Assembly: GCA_031253835.1 (NCBI GenBank)
Contig: JAIRVP010000063.1
Location: 1 to 64,000, forward strand
Length of the DNA: 64,000 nucleotides
Source: Burkholderia sp.
Lineage (GTDB): Bacteria; Pseudomonadota; Gammaproteobacteria; Burkholderiales; Burkholderiaceae
Direction: 5' to 3'
A model generated the notes under the pieces. The model was given only the letters and a program-made list of their open reading frames with translations, made no database searches and was not told the DNA's origin. The position numbers and the translations under genes were made by a program. The first letter of the stretch is position 1. Each line of letters begins with the position of its first letter. Of the stretch, positions 16,314-27,123 are shown piece after piece.

Positions 16314-17492
16314 TCAGCCGAGCGCGGCCGACACGAGCCAGCGCTTCACGAGCGGCTGCGCGCCGACGAAGGCCATGCCCGCATTGCGTACCGCTTTCGC
16401 GAGCGAGCCCGGCACCGCGAACAGCCGCTGCAGGCCGTCGGTCGCGACCATCAGCCCGCGGATGTCCTCGCGGCGCGAGCGCTCGTAGCGGCGCAGCAGC
16501 ACGGTATCGCCGAGGTTGCGGAAGCTTTCCTTGCCGGCGATCGCGTCGGCGAGCGCCGCGACGTCGCGCAGCCCGAGGTTCATCCCCTGTCCCGCGAGCG
16601 GGTGGATCAGGTGCGCGGCATCGCCGACCAGCGCGACGCGCGGTGCGATCAGCTTGTCGACCGTTTGCAGCGCCAGCGGGAAGCCGGCGGCCGGCGTCAC
16701 GCATTCGAGCGTGCCGACCTGGCCGTGCGACACACGCTCGACCTCGGCCGCGAGCTGCGCCGGATCGAGCGCGAGCAATTCATCGGCATGCGCGGTGTGC
16801 GCGGACCACACGAGCGACACGTGGCCGTCCGGCAGCGGCAGCAGCGCGACGATCTCGCCTTCGTGGAACCACTGGTAGGCCGTCTCGCGGTGCGGCAGCG
16901 ACGCCTTGAAGTTCGCGACGACGCCCGTCTGCCGGTAATCGCGCCGTTCGACCTTGGCCCCCATTTGGGACCGTACCCACGAATGCGCGCCGTCGGCACC
17001 GACGATCAGGTCGGCTTCGAGCACCTGCCCCGACGACAAAGTAAGCACGGCCGCGTCGTCGCGTACGTCGAAGCCCTGCGCGCGCGCATCGAACCACGTG
17101 AGGTTCGGCTGGAACCGCAGCGCGGCGTCGAGCGACGTCTCGACCAGCGACGATTCGGCGATCCACGCGAGCTGCGGCACGGAGGCCTGGTATGCGGAGA
17201 AATGCAGTTCCGCGTGCGCATCGCCGTACACGCGCATGTCGTAGACCGGCGCGAGCCGGCCGTGGTCGAGCGCCTGCCAGACCCGCAGCCGCTCGAGCAG
17301 CGCCTGCGAACTGGAGGACAGCGCGTAGACGCGCGTGTCGAACGCGAGATCGGCGGGGCGCGGCGTGGCCGGCTGGGCGAGCAAGGCAGTCTTGTAGCCG
17401 GACTGGGTCAGCGCGAGCGCGGCCGTCTTGCCGACGAGCCCGCCGCCGACCACGGCGACGTCGAAGGTGTGGTGGGCAGTCATGGCGGGCAT
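16314..17492 (-). CDS. UbiH/UbiF/VisC/COQ6-type FAD-dependent hydroxylase
   Basis: 392 residues. The FAD-binding Rossmann motif is FDVAVVGGGLVGKTAALAL near the N-terminus, the middle motif is LIVGADGAHSWVR, and the second FAD motif is ALVGDAAHLIHPLAGQGMNL, all diagnostic of the ubiquinone-hydroxylase subgroup. Such enzymes hydroxylate the ubiquinone ring; which carbon cannot be told from sequence alone. A second ATG nine bases downstream (17483, MTAHHTFD) is an equally plausible start. Upstream and divergent is ychF. Confidence 0.9.
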   Translation of the reverse strand: MPAMTAHHTFDVAVVGGGLVGKTAALALTQSGYKTALLAQPATPRPADLAFDTRVYALSSSSQALLERLRVWQALDHGRLAPVYDMRVYGDAHAELHFSAYQASVPQLAWIAESSLVETSLDAALRFQPNLTWFDARAQGFDVRDDAAVLTLSSGQVLEADLIVGADGAHSWVRSQMGAKVERRDYRQTGVVANFKASLPHRETAYQWFHEGEIVALLPLPDGHVSLVWSAHTAHADELLALDPAQLAAEVERVSHGQVGTLECVTPAAGFPLALQTVDKLIAPRVALVGDAAHLIHPLAGQGMNLGLRDVAALADAIAGKESFRNLGDTVLLRRYERSRREDIRGLMVATDGLQRLFAVPGSLAKAVRNAGMAFVGAQPLVKRWLVSAALG

Positions 17493-17738
17493 TATAGCCG
17501 CGGGGCCAAACCCTTACGCGGCCGGACTTTGCGGGAAATCAGCAGAATCGCAGGCGGCCGATGCGGCGCGGCGGCCCGCCGCATCGGCCGTTCGGCGCAA
17601 CCCCGGAATCCGGGGCGTCGGCACGGTACAATAGCGTTTTTTACCGTCGGCCCGCCGCGCTCCACGCGCCGGCCGCCCTTTTTTCCCGCGCCGCCGTGCC
17701 CTGTCCGGCCGCGCCGCCTTACCCGTCCGAAGGATTCC

Positions 17739-18833
17739 ATGAGTCTCAAATGCGGCATCGTCGGCTTGCCCAACGTCGGCAAGTCCACCCTGTTCAATGC
17801 GCTGACCAAGGCCGGCATCGCCGCCGAGAACTACCCGTTCTGCACGATCGAGCCGAACGTCGGCGTCGTCGAAGTGCCCGATACGCGCCTGAAGGCACTC
17901 GCCGAGATCATCACGCCGGAGCGCATCGTGCCGGCCGTCGTCGAATTCGTCGACATCGCGGGCCTCGTCGCGGGCGCGAGCAAGGGTGAAGGCCTCGGCA
18001 ACCAGTTCCTCGCGAACATCCGCGAAACGGACGCGATCACGCACGTCGTGCGCTGCTTCGAGGACGAGAACGTCATTCACGTCGCCGGCAGGGTCAGCCC
18101 GATCGACGACATCGAAGTGATCAACACCGAACTCGCGCTGGCCGACCTCGGCACCGTCGAGAAGTCGCTCACGCGCTATTCGAAGGCGGCCAAGTCGGGC
18201 AACGACAAGGAAGCGGCGAAGCTCGTCGCGGTGCTCGAGAAAGTGCGCGCGCAGCTCGACCAGGGCAAGGCCGTGCGCGGCCTCGCGCTGTCGGACGACG
18301 AACAGGTGCTGCTCAAGCCGTTCTGCCTGATCACCGCGAAGCCCACGATGTACGTCGCCAACGTGAAGGACGACGGCTTCGAGAACAACCCGCACCTCGA
18401 TGCGGTGCGCAAGTACGCGGAAAGCGAAAATGCGCCGGTGGTTGCCGTGTGCGCGGCGATCGAAGCCGAAATCGCCGACCTCGACGATGCGGACCAGGAA
18501 GCGTTCCTCGCCGACATGGGCATGGAAGAGCCGGGCCTCGACCGCGTGATCCGCGCAGGCTTCAAGCTGCTCGGCCTGCAGACTTACTTCACCGCGGGCG
18601 TGAAGGAAGTGCGCGCGTGGACGATCCATATCGGCGACACGGCACCGCAGGCGGCCGGCGTGATCCACACCGACTTCGAGCGCGGCTTCATCCGTGCGCA
18701 GACGATCGCGTTCGACGACTTCGTCACGTACAAGGGCGAGCAAGGCGCGAAGGAAGCCGGCAAGATGCGCGCGGAAGGGAAGGAATATGTCGTGCACGAC
18801 GGCGACGTGATGAACTTCCTGTTCAACGTCTGA
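17739..18833 (+). CDS. ychF: Redox-regulated ATPase YchF (OLA1 family)
   Basis: 364 residues. G1 is GLPNVGKST at residues 8-16, and the G4 region reads YVANVKDD, departing from the NKxD motif, as expected of this ATP-preferring Obg-family member. The C-terminal TGS-like domain is present with TYFTAGVKEVRAWTI and the highly conserved tail HDGDVMNFLFNV. YchF associates with ribosomes and modulates oxidative stress responses. The gene starts after AAGGATTCC and is monocistronic. Confidence 0.96.
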   Translation: MSLKCGIVGLPNVGKSTLFNALTKAGIAAENYPFCTIEPNVGVVEVPDTRLKALAEIITPERIVPAVVEFVDIAGLVAGASKGEGLGNQFLANIRETDAITHVVRCFEDENVIHVAGRVSPIDDIEVINTELALADLGTVEKSLTRYSKAAKSGNDKEAAKLVAVLEKVRAQLDQGKAVRGLALSDDEQVLLKPFCLITAKPTMYVANVKDDGFENNPHLDAVRKYAESENAPVVAVCAAIEAEIADLDDADQEAFLADMGMEEPGLDRVIRAGFKLLGLQTYFTAGVKEVRAWTIHIGDTAPQAAGVIHTDFERGFIRAQTIAFDDFVTYKGEQGAKEAGKMRAEGKEYVVHDGDVMNFLFNV

Positions 18834-18899
18834 TCTGCATCGGCACGATGCCGTGCAAGATGCACGGTATCGCGCAACGCGTGCTCCGGCACGAAAGAC

Positions 18900-18937
18900 A
18901 AATGGCCCGACCGGCAAACGCCGATCGGGCCATTTTT
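18900..18937. terminator. Bidirectional intrinsic terminator, ychF / gabP
   Basis: AAATGGCCCGACCGG pairs with CCGATCGGGCCATTT with one mismatch around a short loop, and a T run follows. Confidence 0.85.
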
Positions 18938-18976
18938 CATGACCGGGGCTCCCCGCCCCGCCGTCACATTACTGCA

Positions 18977-20368
18977 TCACGTCGCCGACACCCGCCGCCC
19001 CGCGTTCGCCTGCGCATCGCGGCCGCGCTTGTTCAGCCACGACGCGAGCAGCACGATCAACGCCAGCACGGCCGTCGCACCGACTTCCATCCGGTGATCC
19101 TCGCTGACGAACATCACGGTCAGCGTGCCGCAGATGAACAGGATCACCGCCCACGTGAGCCACGGGAACAGCCACATCCGCAGCGTCAGGTCGGCGCCGG
19201 TCGTTTCGAGCGTCTTGCGCATCCGCAGTTGCGAGATCGCGATCACCAGATACACGAGCAGCGCGATCGCGCCCGACGTCGCGAGCAGGAAGCCGAACAC
19301 CTGTTCTGGCATCAGGTAGTTCGCGATCACGGTCACGAAGCCGAATGCGGTCGACGCGAGCACGGCCGCGCGCGGCGTGCCGGTCGAATCGGTGCGATGC
19401 AGGAATGCCGGCGCGTCCTTGCGCTTCGACAGCGAGAACAGCATCCGCGACGCCGTGTACAGCGCCGAGTTCAGGCAGCTCGCGACCGACACGAGCACGA
19501 TCACGTCGATGATCGCCTTCGCGTTCGGAATGCCGATCAGTTCCATTGCGCGCTGGTACGAGCCGTGCTTCGGCAGCAGCGGGTCGTTCCACGGCACGAT
19601 GGCCGCGACGATCAGGATCGAGCCGAGATAGAACAGCGTGATACGCCAGATGACGGAGTTCGTCGCGCGCACGATCTGGCGTTGCGGGTTGTCGGACTCG
19701 GCGGCCGCGATCGTCACGATCTCGGTGCCGAGGAACGAGAACATCGTCGTCAGCATCGCCGCCAGCACCGCGCCGGCGCCGTTCGGCATGAAGCCCTGAT
19801 GCGCGAACAGGTTCGATACGCCCGAGACGGCCGGCGCCGGGATGATGCCGACGATCGCCGCGCCGCCGATGCACAGGAACACGACGATCGCGACGACCTT
19901 GATCAGCGCGAACCAGAATTCGAATTCGCCGTAGTTCTTGACGGAGAAAAGGTTGGTGATGGTGAGCAGCAGCGTGATGCCGAGCGCGAAGATCCAGGTC
20001 GCGACACCCGGGAACCACGCATTGAGGATGGTCGCCGCGGCCGTCGCCTCGATCGGGATCACGAGCACCCAGAACCACCAGTACAGCCAGCCGATCGTGA
20101 AGCCGGCCCAATGGCCGATCGCACGATCGGCGTAGGTCGAGAACGACCCGCTGTCCGGATGCGCGACGGCCATTTCGCCGAGCATGCGCATAACCAGCAC
20201 GACCAGCACGCCCGCGATCGCATACGCGAGTATCGATGCCGGACCGGCCTCCGCGATCGCGTGGCCGGAGCCGACGAACAAGCCCGCGCCGATGACGCCG
20301 GCAATCGACATCATCGTCACGTGACGCTGCTTCAGGCCCGTGCCGAGGCCTGTGTTGCTTCCACTCAT
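18977..20368 (-). CDS. gabP: GABA permease-like APC family amino acid transporter
   Basis: 463 residues from MSGSNTGLGTG, preceded by GGAGAGAGACAG. About twelve hydrophobic helices. The first helix region HVTMMSIAGVIGAGLFVGSG and the segment SGSFSTYADRAIGHWAGF closely resemble gamma-aminobutyrate permease GabP. It imports GABA or related amino acids by proton symport across the inner membrane. The longer in-frame extension upstream (to 20584) is basic, unstructured and lacks support. Other amino acid specificity within the same family cannot be excluded. Confidence 0.85.
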   Translation of the reverse strand: MSGSNTGLGTGLKQRHVTMMSIAGVIGAGLFVGSGHAIAEAGPASILAYAIAGVLVVLVMRMLGEMAVAHPDSGSFSTYADRAIGHWAGFTIGWLYWWFWVLVIPIEATAAATILNAWFPGVATWIFALGITLLLTITNLFSVKNYGEFEFWFALIKVVAIVVFLCIGGAAIVGIIPAPAVSGVSNLFAHQGFMPNGAGAVLAAMLTTMFSFLGTEIVTIAAAESDNPQRQIVRATNSVIWRITLFYLGSILIVAAIVPWNDPLLPKHGSYQRAMELIGIPNAKAIIDVIVLVSVASCLNSALYTASRMLFSLSKRKDAPAFLHRTDSTGTPRAAVLASTAFGFVTVIANYLMPEQVFGFLLATSGAIALLVYLVIAISQLRMRKTLETTGADLTLRMWLFPWLTWAVILFICGTLTVMFVSEDHRMEVGATAVLALIVLLASWLNKRGRDAQANAGRRVSAT

Positions 20369-20631
20369 CTGTCTCTCTCCAAAAAACGGTTCCGGTACGA
20401 CCGGGGGTCGCATGAAGGCGGCGCGGGGAGTTGTCGTTGTTGAATCCGGCTGCGACCGCGCGTGCGTCGCACGCGGGCATGAGGCCGGATGAGGCCGTTC
20501 GGGTCGGTGCGCCCGCGCAGTCTGCGAAGCTGCGGGCGCGATGCGGCGCGCAAGGCGCCGGCGCATCGCGTGCGCCCTTTCCATCGGCTTTCGTCAGCCG
20601 CCTTCGAAGCGAAGGAGTGTAAGCATCAAAC

Positions 20632-20649
20632 GGTTCTTCACTAAGAACC
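20632..20649. promoter_or_regulatory. Inverted repeat GGTTCTT-N4-AAGAACC, candidate operator
   Basis: Perfect 7-bp arms separated by CACT, about 265 bp upstream of the gabP start and 83 bp beyond the stop of the YjbR-like gene. The regulator is unknown. Confidence 0.45.
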
Positions 20650-20677
20650 AATTGAAGAATTTCGATGGAACCACTTG

Positions 20678-20691
20678 TTGCATCGATGCAA
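20678..20691. promoter_or_regulatory. 14-bp palindrome TTGCATCGATGCAA, candidate operator
   Basis: Perfect palindrome, followed two bases later by a further CGATGCAA half-site. Repeated half-sites suggest cooperative regulator binding. It could serve gabP or be part of the 3' region of the next gene. Confidence 0.4.
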
Positions 20692-20735
20692 ACCGATGCA
20701 ACGCTTGATCCGGCTTGGCGCCGGTTTGCGCGCCG

Positions 20736-21071
20736 TCAGCGCGCCGCTTCGTCCCGCCACCTGGCCGGGACGATCGCGTGCCATTCTCGCAGAAGCAGGT
20801 TTTTCACGGCGTCGGGATGCGCGGCCGACAGGCGCACGAGCACGATCGGCCAGCCGACATAGTGATCGGTCACGTAATACACGTCAGGGGCCGATTCGAT
20901 CAGCCACGCGCGCTCATCGGGGCCGACGCCCTTCACGACGAGCGTGTCGCCGTCCTCGCGCAGCCGCGCGAGCATCCTGCCCTTCACCTTGAGTGCGGGC
21001 GTGCCGTACGACGTGCCCTCCTCGACACCGCGCCACGCGAGCGCGATCTGCCGGACGTCGTCGAATGTCAC
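20736..21071 (-). CDS. YjbR/MmcQ family protein
   Basis: 111 residues with the typical pattern of this small alpha/beta family: MTFDDVRQIALAWRGVEEGT at the N-terminus, GRMLARLREDGDTLVVKG and DVYYVTDHYVGWPIVLVRL in the middle, and an ending in helices. The fold resembles a CyaY-like DNA-binding domain, but the function is unknown. It lies 81 bp upstream in transcription order from the gabP leader and is separate from the MFS gene before it. Confidence 0.85.
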   Translation of the reverse strand: MTFDDVRQIALAWRGVEEGTSYGTPALKVKGRMLARLREDGDTLVVKGVGPDERAWLIESAPDVYYVTDHYVGWPIVLVRLSAAHPDAVKNLLLREWHAIVPARWRDEAAR

Positions 21072-21152
21072 GATGCCTCCCCGGCCGCTGGCCGATGGTT
21101 GACGGTCCGGCCACCGTACCGGAAATCGCGCGGCGCGCCCAGCGACGTGCGC

Positions 21153-22418
21153 CTATCCGCCAGCCGCGCGCGCGGCCGCCGGCGCCCGTCCGGTGATCGC
21201 GACGATCGCGAACGCGATTGCATTCGCGGCGGCACTCGCGAGAATCGGCACGAGATAGCCGCCGCCCGCGTCGTAGATGAAACCGGCGGCGGCCGGCCCG
21301 ATCAGCGTGCCGAACGCGACGCTCGTGTACAGGATGCCGATGATCGCGCTCACGTTGCGCCCGCCGAAGTAGTCCATCACGACCGCCGGCAGCACGGCGA
21401 CCCAGCCGCCATAGAACACGCCGAACACGAGCGCGAACGCGGCAAGCGTCGCGACGGTGCCGGCGCCCGCCCACGCGACGAGCGCCACGGCCATGCCGGC
21501 GAACATCGCGAGCAGCGACGCGCGGCGGCCGAAGCGGTCGGCCAGGCCGCCGAGGAAGAAGCGGCCGGCCGTACTGCCGACGCCGATCGCGCCGAGCAGC
21601 AACACGGCCGTCGACGGCGCGACGCCATGATCGAGCGCGTACGGCACGAGGTGAACGAACGGGACGAACACGCCGAACGAGCACACGAGGCACGCGACGT
21701 AGAGGCTCGCGAACGGCCGCGACGTGACGGCCTCGCGCACCGTCGCGCCGGCGTGCACGGTCGCGCGGGCCGAGGCCGCACCGGGCTGCCGACCGCCTTC
21801 GTCGGCTGCATCGCCGTCCGGCAACAGTCCGCGCCCGCGCGGATCGTTCTCGATCAGCAGCGACATGCCTGCCCCCAGGACGACCGCGATCACGGCCAGC
21901 GTGAAATACGCGCCGCGCCAGCCGCCATGCGCAATCAACGCGGACGCGAGCGGCGGCATCACGAGCGTGCCGACGCCGATCCCCGCAACCGCGAGCCCCG
22001 ACGCGAAGCCGCGCCGGCGCACGAACCAGCGCTGCACCGCACCGACGGCCGGCACGTACGCACAGCCGACGCCAAGGCCGACCCCGAGCCCGTACGCGAC
22101 ATAGACCTGCAGCAGCGACTGCGCGGCGCCGGCGGCCGCCAGCCCGGCGCCCGTCAGCAGCATCCCGACGATCGCGAGCCGCCGCGAGCCGAAGCGATCG
22201 GCCAGCGGCCCGCTGATGATGCCGAAACCGAAATACAGGAAGCCGGCGAGCGAGAACACGAGCGAGATCTGCCCGCGCGATGCGGCGAAATCCCGCTGCA
22301 GCGACTCGACGAACGCGCTGAACGAATACGCGCTGCCGAACCCGACGAACGTGACGGCGAACGCGGCCGCGACCACGTACCAGCCGTAGAAGAGGCGCGA
22401 TGCGCCCGGGCGGTTCAT
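21153..22418 (-). CDS. MFS transporter, oxalate/formate antiporter-like
   Basis: 421 residues from MNRPGASRLFYGWYVVAAAF, with GAGAGGAGC as ribosome-binding site. Twelve hydrophobic segments; the N-terminal RxxYGWxxV signature and the loop SGPLADRFGSRRL are typical of the OFA/monocarboxylate branch of the major facilitator superfamily. Likely substrate: a small organic acid, not determinable here. It is divergent from a LysR gene, its probable regulator. Confidence 0.85.
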   Translation of the reverse strand: MNRPGASRLFYGWYVVAAAFAVTFVGFGSAYSFSAFVESLQRDFAASRGQISLVFSLAGFLYFGFGIISGPLADRFGSRRLAIVGMLLTGAGLAAAGAAQSLLQVYVAYGLGVGLGVGCAYVPAVGAVQRWFVRRRGFASGLAVAGIGVGTLVMPPLASALIAHGGWRGAYFTLAVIAVVLGAGMSLLIENDPRGRGLLPDGDAADEGGRQPGAASARATVHAGATVREAVTSRPFASLYVACLVCSFGVFVPFVHLVPYALDHGVAPSTAVLLLGAIGVGSTAGRFFLGGLADRFGRRASLLAMFAGMAVALVAWAGAGTVATLAAFALVFGVFYGGWVAVLPAVVMDYFGGRNVSAIIGILYTSVAFGTLIGPAAAGFIYDAGGGYLVPILASAAANAIAFAIVAITGRAPAAARAAGG

Positions 22419-22490
22419 GACGATGCTCCTCTCAGGTTCCACCGGCAGCCGGGTGGCGTCCGGATTGCCTCATGGATATAGATGAACTAT

Positions 22491-22547
22491 GTTGATCGCA
22501 TCGGCCGCCGAAATACGGCCACGAAGCATGCGATTCGATGCGACAAC
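22491..22547. promoter_or_regulatory. Imperfect inverted repeat between divergent MFS and LysR genes
   Basis: GTTGATCGCATCG (22491-22503) faces CGATGCGACAAC (22536-22547), differing by one missing base. Its position between a LysR-type regulator and its divergent partner fits a regulatory region. Confidence 0.35.
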
Positions 22548-22611
22548 GGTACTCGCGCGGATGCGTCGCCTCAAACGATATTTCGTCGGCCTTTCGCTTT
22601 AGAAAAACTGA

Positions 22612-23550
22612 ATGAATCGCTCCCGCCTGCCACCGCTCAACGCGCTGCGCGCCTTCGAAGCGGCCGCCCGCCACCTGTCGGTGAAGTCGGCGGCCGAGGA
22701 GCTGTCGGTCACGCCCGGCGCGGTGAGCCAGATGATCCGCACGCTCGAGACGCATCTCGGCGTGCAGCTGTTCGAACGCGTCAATCGCGGCATCCTGCTG
22801 ACGGCCGCCGGCCGCGACTACCTGCCGCCGGTGCGCAACGCGTTCCGGCAGATCGCCGATGCGTCGCAGCGCGTGTCGGGGGCCGCCGACAGCGGCGTGC
22901 TGACCGTGAGCGTCACGCCGTTCTTCGCGTCCGCGTGGCTCGTCCCGCGCCTCGCGCCATTCCGGCACGCGTGCCCGGACGTCGACCTGCAGGTCGTCAC
23001 GAGCCACGCGCTCGCGGATTTCTCGCGCGACGGCGTCGATGTCGCGATCCGTCACGGCCTCGGGCGCTACATCGGGCTGTGCAGCGAACGCCTGCTGACG
23101 GTGGAGATCGTCGCGCTCGCGTCCCCCGAACTCGTCGCGCGGCTCGGCATGCCGGCGACGCCGGCCGATCTCGTCGGCTGGCCGCACTTGCACGACGCCG
23201 AGCGCAAAGGCTGGCACATCTGGTTCGGCGCACAGCGGATCGACGATTTCGGCCCGCCGCGCGGCCCCGCGTTCGACGATTCGGGCCTGCTGCTGCAGGC
23301 GATCGTCGCCGGCCAGGGCGCGGGGCTGCTGCCGGCCGCGATGGTGCGCGGCGAACTGGCGAGCGGCCGGCTCGTGCAACTCGCCGACGTCGCATGGCTC
23401 GACGATTTCGCGTATTACCTCGTCTATCCGCCGCATCACGCCGAACGGCCGAAGGTCGCCGCGTTCCGCCGCTGGATTCTCGCTGCCGCCCAGGCCGACG
23501 GCGCGGCGTCGATGTCCGGCGCCGGCGGCGATCCGGCGGCGATCGGCTAA
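22612..23550 (+). CDS. LysR-type transcriptional regulator, GcvA-like
   Basis: 312 residues. The N-terminal winged helix reads PPLNALRAFEAAARHLSVKS then AAEELSVTPGAVSQMIRTLE, the pattern of the GcvA subgroup. A periplasmic-binding-like effector domain follows from about residue 95. Probably controls the divergent MFS transporter gene and itself; the effector is unknown. Confidence 0.88.
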   Translation: MNRSRLPPLNALRAFEAAARHLSVKSAAEELSVTPGAVSQMIRTLETHLGVQLFERVNRGILLTAAGRDYLPPVRNAFRQIADASQRVSGAADSGVLTVSVTPFFASAWLVPRLAPFRHACPDVDLQVVTSHALADFSRDGVDVAIRHGLGRYIGLCSERLLTVEIVALASPELVARLGMPATPADLVGWPHLHDAERKGWHIWFGAQRIDDFGPPRGPAFDDSGLLLQAIVAGQGAGLLPAAMVRGELASGRLVQLADVAWLDDFAYYLVYPPHHAERPKVAAFRRWILAAAQADGAASMSGAGGDPAAIG

Positions 23551-23603
23551 CATGCGGCGCGGGCCACCGGCCCGACACCGATAACAACAGACCGAGAGAG
23601 ACC

Positions 23604-23912
23604 ATGCCTGCCCTGCTCCGCCGTGCCATGCACATCGCGACCCTGTCCGCCGCGCTCTTCGTCGCGTGCGCCGCGTTGCCCCATCCTGCGCACGCCTATC
23701 GCACGTCACCCGGCTACAGCGACGAAGCCGATCTCGACCGTCACGACACCTATCGCAACCGCGACGGCGAGACCGTGCACGCGCCCGCGCATTCGAAATC
23801 GGGCCGCGTGCCGGAAGGCGCGAGCGCGCGCTGCCGCGACGGCACGTACAGCTTCAGCCGCCACCGGCGCGGCACGTGCTCGGGGCACGGCGGCGTCGCC
23901 GCGTGGCTGTAA
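23604..23912 (+). CDS. Secreted DUF3761-type small protein
   Basis: 102 residues. An N-terminal signal peptide of about 31 residues ends PHPAHA before the mature part. The C-terminus GASARCRDGTYSFSRHRRGT, then CSGHGGVAAWL, is the compact two-Cys motif of DUF3761, often found as a tail of small periplasmic proteins. Function unknown. GAGAGAGACC precedes the ATG. It follows the LysR gene by 53 bp and could share its transcript. Confidence 0.8.
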   Translation: MPALLRRAMHIATLSAALFVACAALPHPAHAYRTSPGYSDEADLDRHDTYRNRDGETVHAPAHSKSGRVPEGASARCRDGTYSFSRHRRGTCSGHGGVAAWL

Positions 23913-24098
23913 CGCGGCGCATCCGGATGGCTGCGCCGCGCCAGCGGCAGCCGGCGGCGAAGTACAATATGCGCTCGCGCCGCCGACACGCGGCAACGCC
24001 GCCGCGCCCCGCGCGGCACGCTCCGTACCGAATCCCCCGACGCCGCCACGCCCGCGCGCTGCGCGGCCGTCTCAACCACTTCTGACTTTCACACCGAA

Positions 24099-25766
<1,668 letters not shown>

Positions 25767-25844
25767 CCGGCGCGGCCCGGGCACCCGGCACTGCGGCAAC
25801 GCGGGGCCGGATGCCGAAGCGGCAGCTTCCGGAGCAGGACAAGG

Positions 25845-25872
25845 AAAAAGCGGGCCGATGGCCCGCTTTTTT
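25845..25872. terminator. Bidirectional intrinsic terminator, ettA / HAD gene
   Basis: AAAAGCGGGC, 5-base loop, GCCCGCTTTT, then further T residues. Confidence 0.88.
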
Positions 25873-25896
25873 ATTCACCCGGCGCTCGCCTGATGC

Positions 25897-26520
25897 TTAT
25901 GCGAGTGCGCCCAGTTCGCGCAGCCGCGCCTCGGTGGCTGCCGCGCTCGTATGATGAATGCCGTGCCAGCCGAGCGCCGTCGCGGCTTCGGCGTTCTTCG
26001 CGTTGTCGTCGATGAACACGAGCTCGTGCGGCGCGACGCCCGGCAAATGCGGCTCGATCCGCGCATGCATCTCGCGATAGATCGCCGGATCGGGCTTCAC
26101 GAGCTTCACGCGGCCCGACACGACGATGTCCTTGAAGCGCCGCAGCACCGGGAAGTTGTCCCACGCATACGGAAACGTCTGCGCGGACCAGTTCGTCAGC
26201 CCGAACAGCGGCATCCCCTGCGCCTCGAGCCGGTCGACGAGCGCGGCACCTTCCTCGAGCACGCCGCCGATCATCTCGTGCCAGCGTGCGTAGAACGCAC
26301 GGATCAGCGCCTCGTGCTCCGGAAACTTCGCGACGAGCTCGGCCGTGCCTTCGTCGATCGTCTGCCCGCCGTCCTGGCGGATCACCCAGTCCATCGCGCA
26401 CACGTGCGTGAGGAACCAGCGCCGCTCGGTTTCGTCGGGAATCAGTTCGCGGTAAAGGTACTCGGGGCTCCAGTCGATCAGCACGCCGCCGAAATCGAAC
26501 ACCACGGCCTTGATCGTCAT
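25897..26520 (-). CDS. HAD-IA family hydrolase (YihX/haloacid dehalogenase-like)
   Basis: 207 residues. HAD motif I is VVFDFGGVLIDWSP, motif II LTNWS, motif III Lys in RVKLVKPDPAIY, and motif IV FIDDNAKNAEAA. The FGGVLIDW form of motif I is typical of the YihX-like phosphatase and epoxide hydrolase N-domain branch. The substrate is unknown. Its start overlaps the end of the upstream isochorismatase-family gene by four bases, so the two are translated together. Confidence 0.88.
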   Translation of the reverse strand: MTIKAVVFDFGGVLIDWSPEYLYRELIPDETERRWFLTHVCAMDWVIRQDGGQTIDEGTAELVAKFPEHEALIRAFYARWHEMIGGVLEEGAALVDRLEAQGMPLFGLTNWSAQTFPYAWDNFPVLRRFKDIVVSGRVKLVKPDPAIYREMHARIEPHLPGVAPHELVFIDDNAKNAEAATALGWHGIHHTSAAATEARLRELGALA

Positions 26521-27068
26521 GCGAACTCCTCGGCAAGCACTGCCGCGAGCGGACGCGGCGTGACCGCGTTGCCCGACAGCGAATTGTTGTTCCAGATGAA
26601 GTGGTGGTGCGCGACGATCTGCGCGGCCGACAGGTGCGTGCGCTCGTTCGTCGTGTGCAGGTCGGACACGACGGTCGTCCGGTAGCCGAGCAGCGCGGCA
26701 CGGCGCGCGGCCGAATCGACGCAGAACTCGGTCGCGTAGCCGCAGATCAGCACCGAACGGATGCCGTGGCGATCGAGCTGCGCCGCGAGCGGCGTATCGT
26801 GGAACGCATCGCTCATCTGCTTGCGCACGCGCCAGTCGTCGCGGCCGACGACCAGCCCCGCATGCAGCGCCCAGCCCGGCGTGCCGGGCACGACATCGTC
26901 GTCCGCATCGCCGTCGTGCTGCACGAAGCAGACGGGCGCATTCGCCGCGCGCGCGGCCGCCGTCAACCGGTTGATGCCCGACACGACATCGTCGAGCCGG
27001 TAAGCGGGCTGCGCCCGCTCCACCAGCCCGCGCTGCATGTCGATCACGATCACTGCAGTGTCCGCCAT
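26517..27068 (-). CDS. Isochorismatase-like cysteine hydrolase
   Basis: 183 residues from MADTAVIVIDMQRGLVERAQ. The catalytic triad of the family is visible: Asp in VIDMQRG, Lys in VRKQMSDAF, and Cys in GYATEFCVDSAAR. These enzymes hydrolyse amides or related bonds; the exact substrate cannot be predicted. ATGA overlap with the following HAD gene indicates an operon, and pepP lies 55 bp upstream in the same direction. Confidence 0.88.
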   Translation of the reverse strand: MADTAVIVIDMQRGLVERAQPAYRLDDVVSGINRLTAAARAANAPVCFVQHDGDADDDVVPGTPGWALHAGLVVGRDDWRVRKQMSDAFHDTPLAAQLDRHGIRSVLICGYATEFCVDSAARRAALLGYRTTVVSDLHTTNERTHLSAAQIVAHHHFIWNNNSLSGNAVTPRPLAAVLAEEFA

Positions 27069-27123
27069 CGCTTGCCCTCGGTTTTGTCGTTCGGCCGTTG
27101 TCCGGCCGTTATCGCCTGTTGCG

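Larger units (their letters stand above)
20369..20735. other. 367-bp gap upstream of gabP with two inverted repeats
   Basis: No gene seen. The part nearest gabP is GC-rich. The AT-richer part at 20630-20695 holds two inverted repeats, listed separately, that look like regulator sites. No clear -35/-10 pair could be assigned for gabP. Confidence 0.5.
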
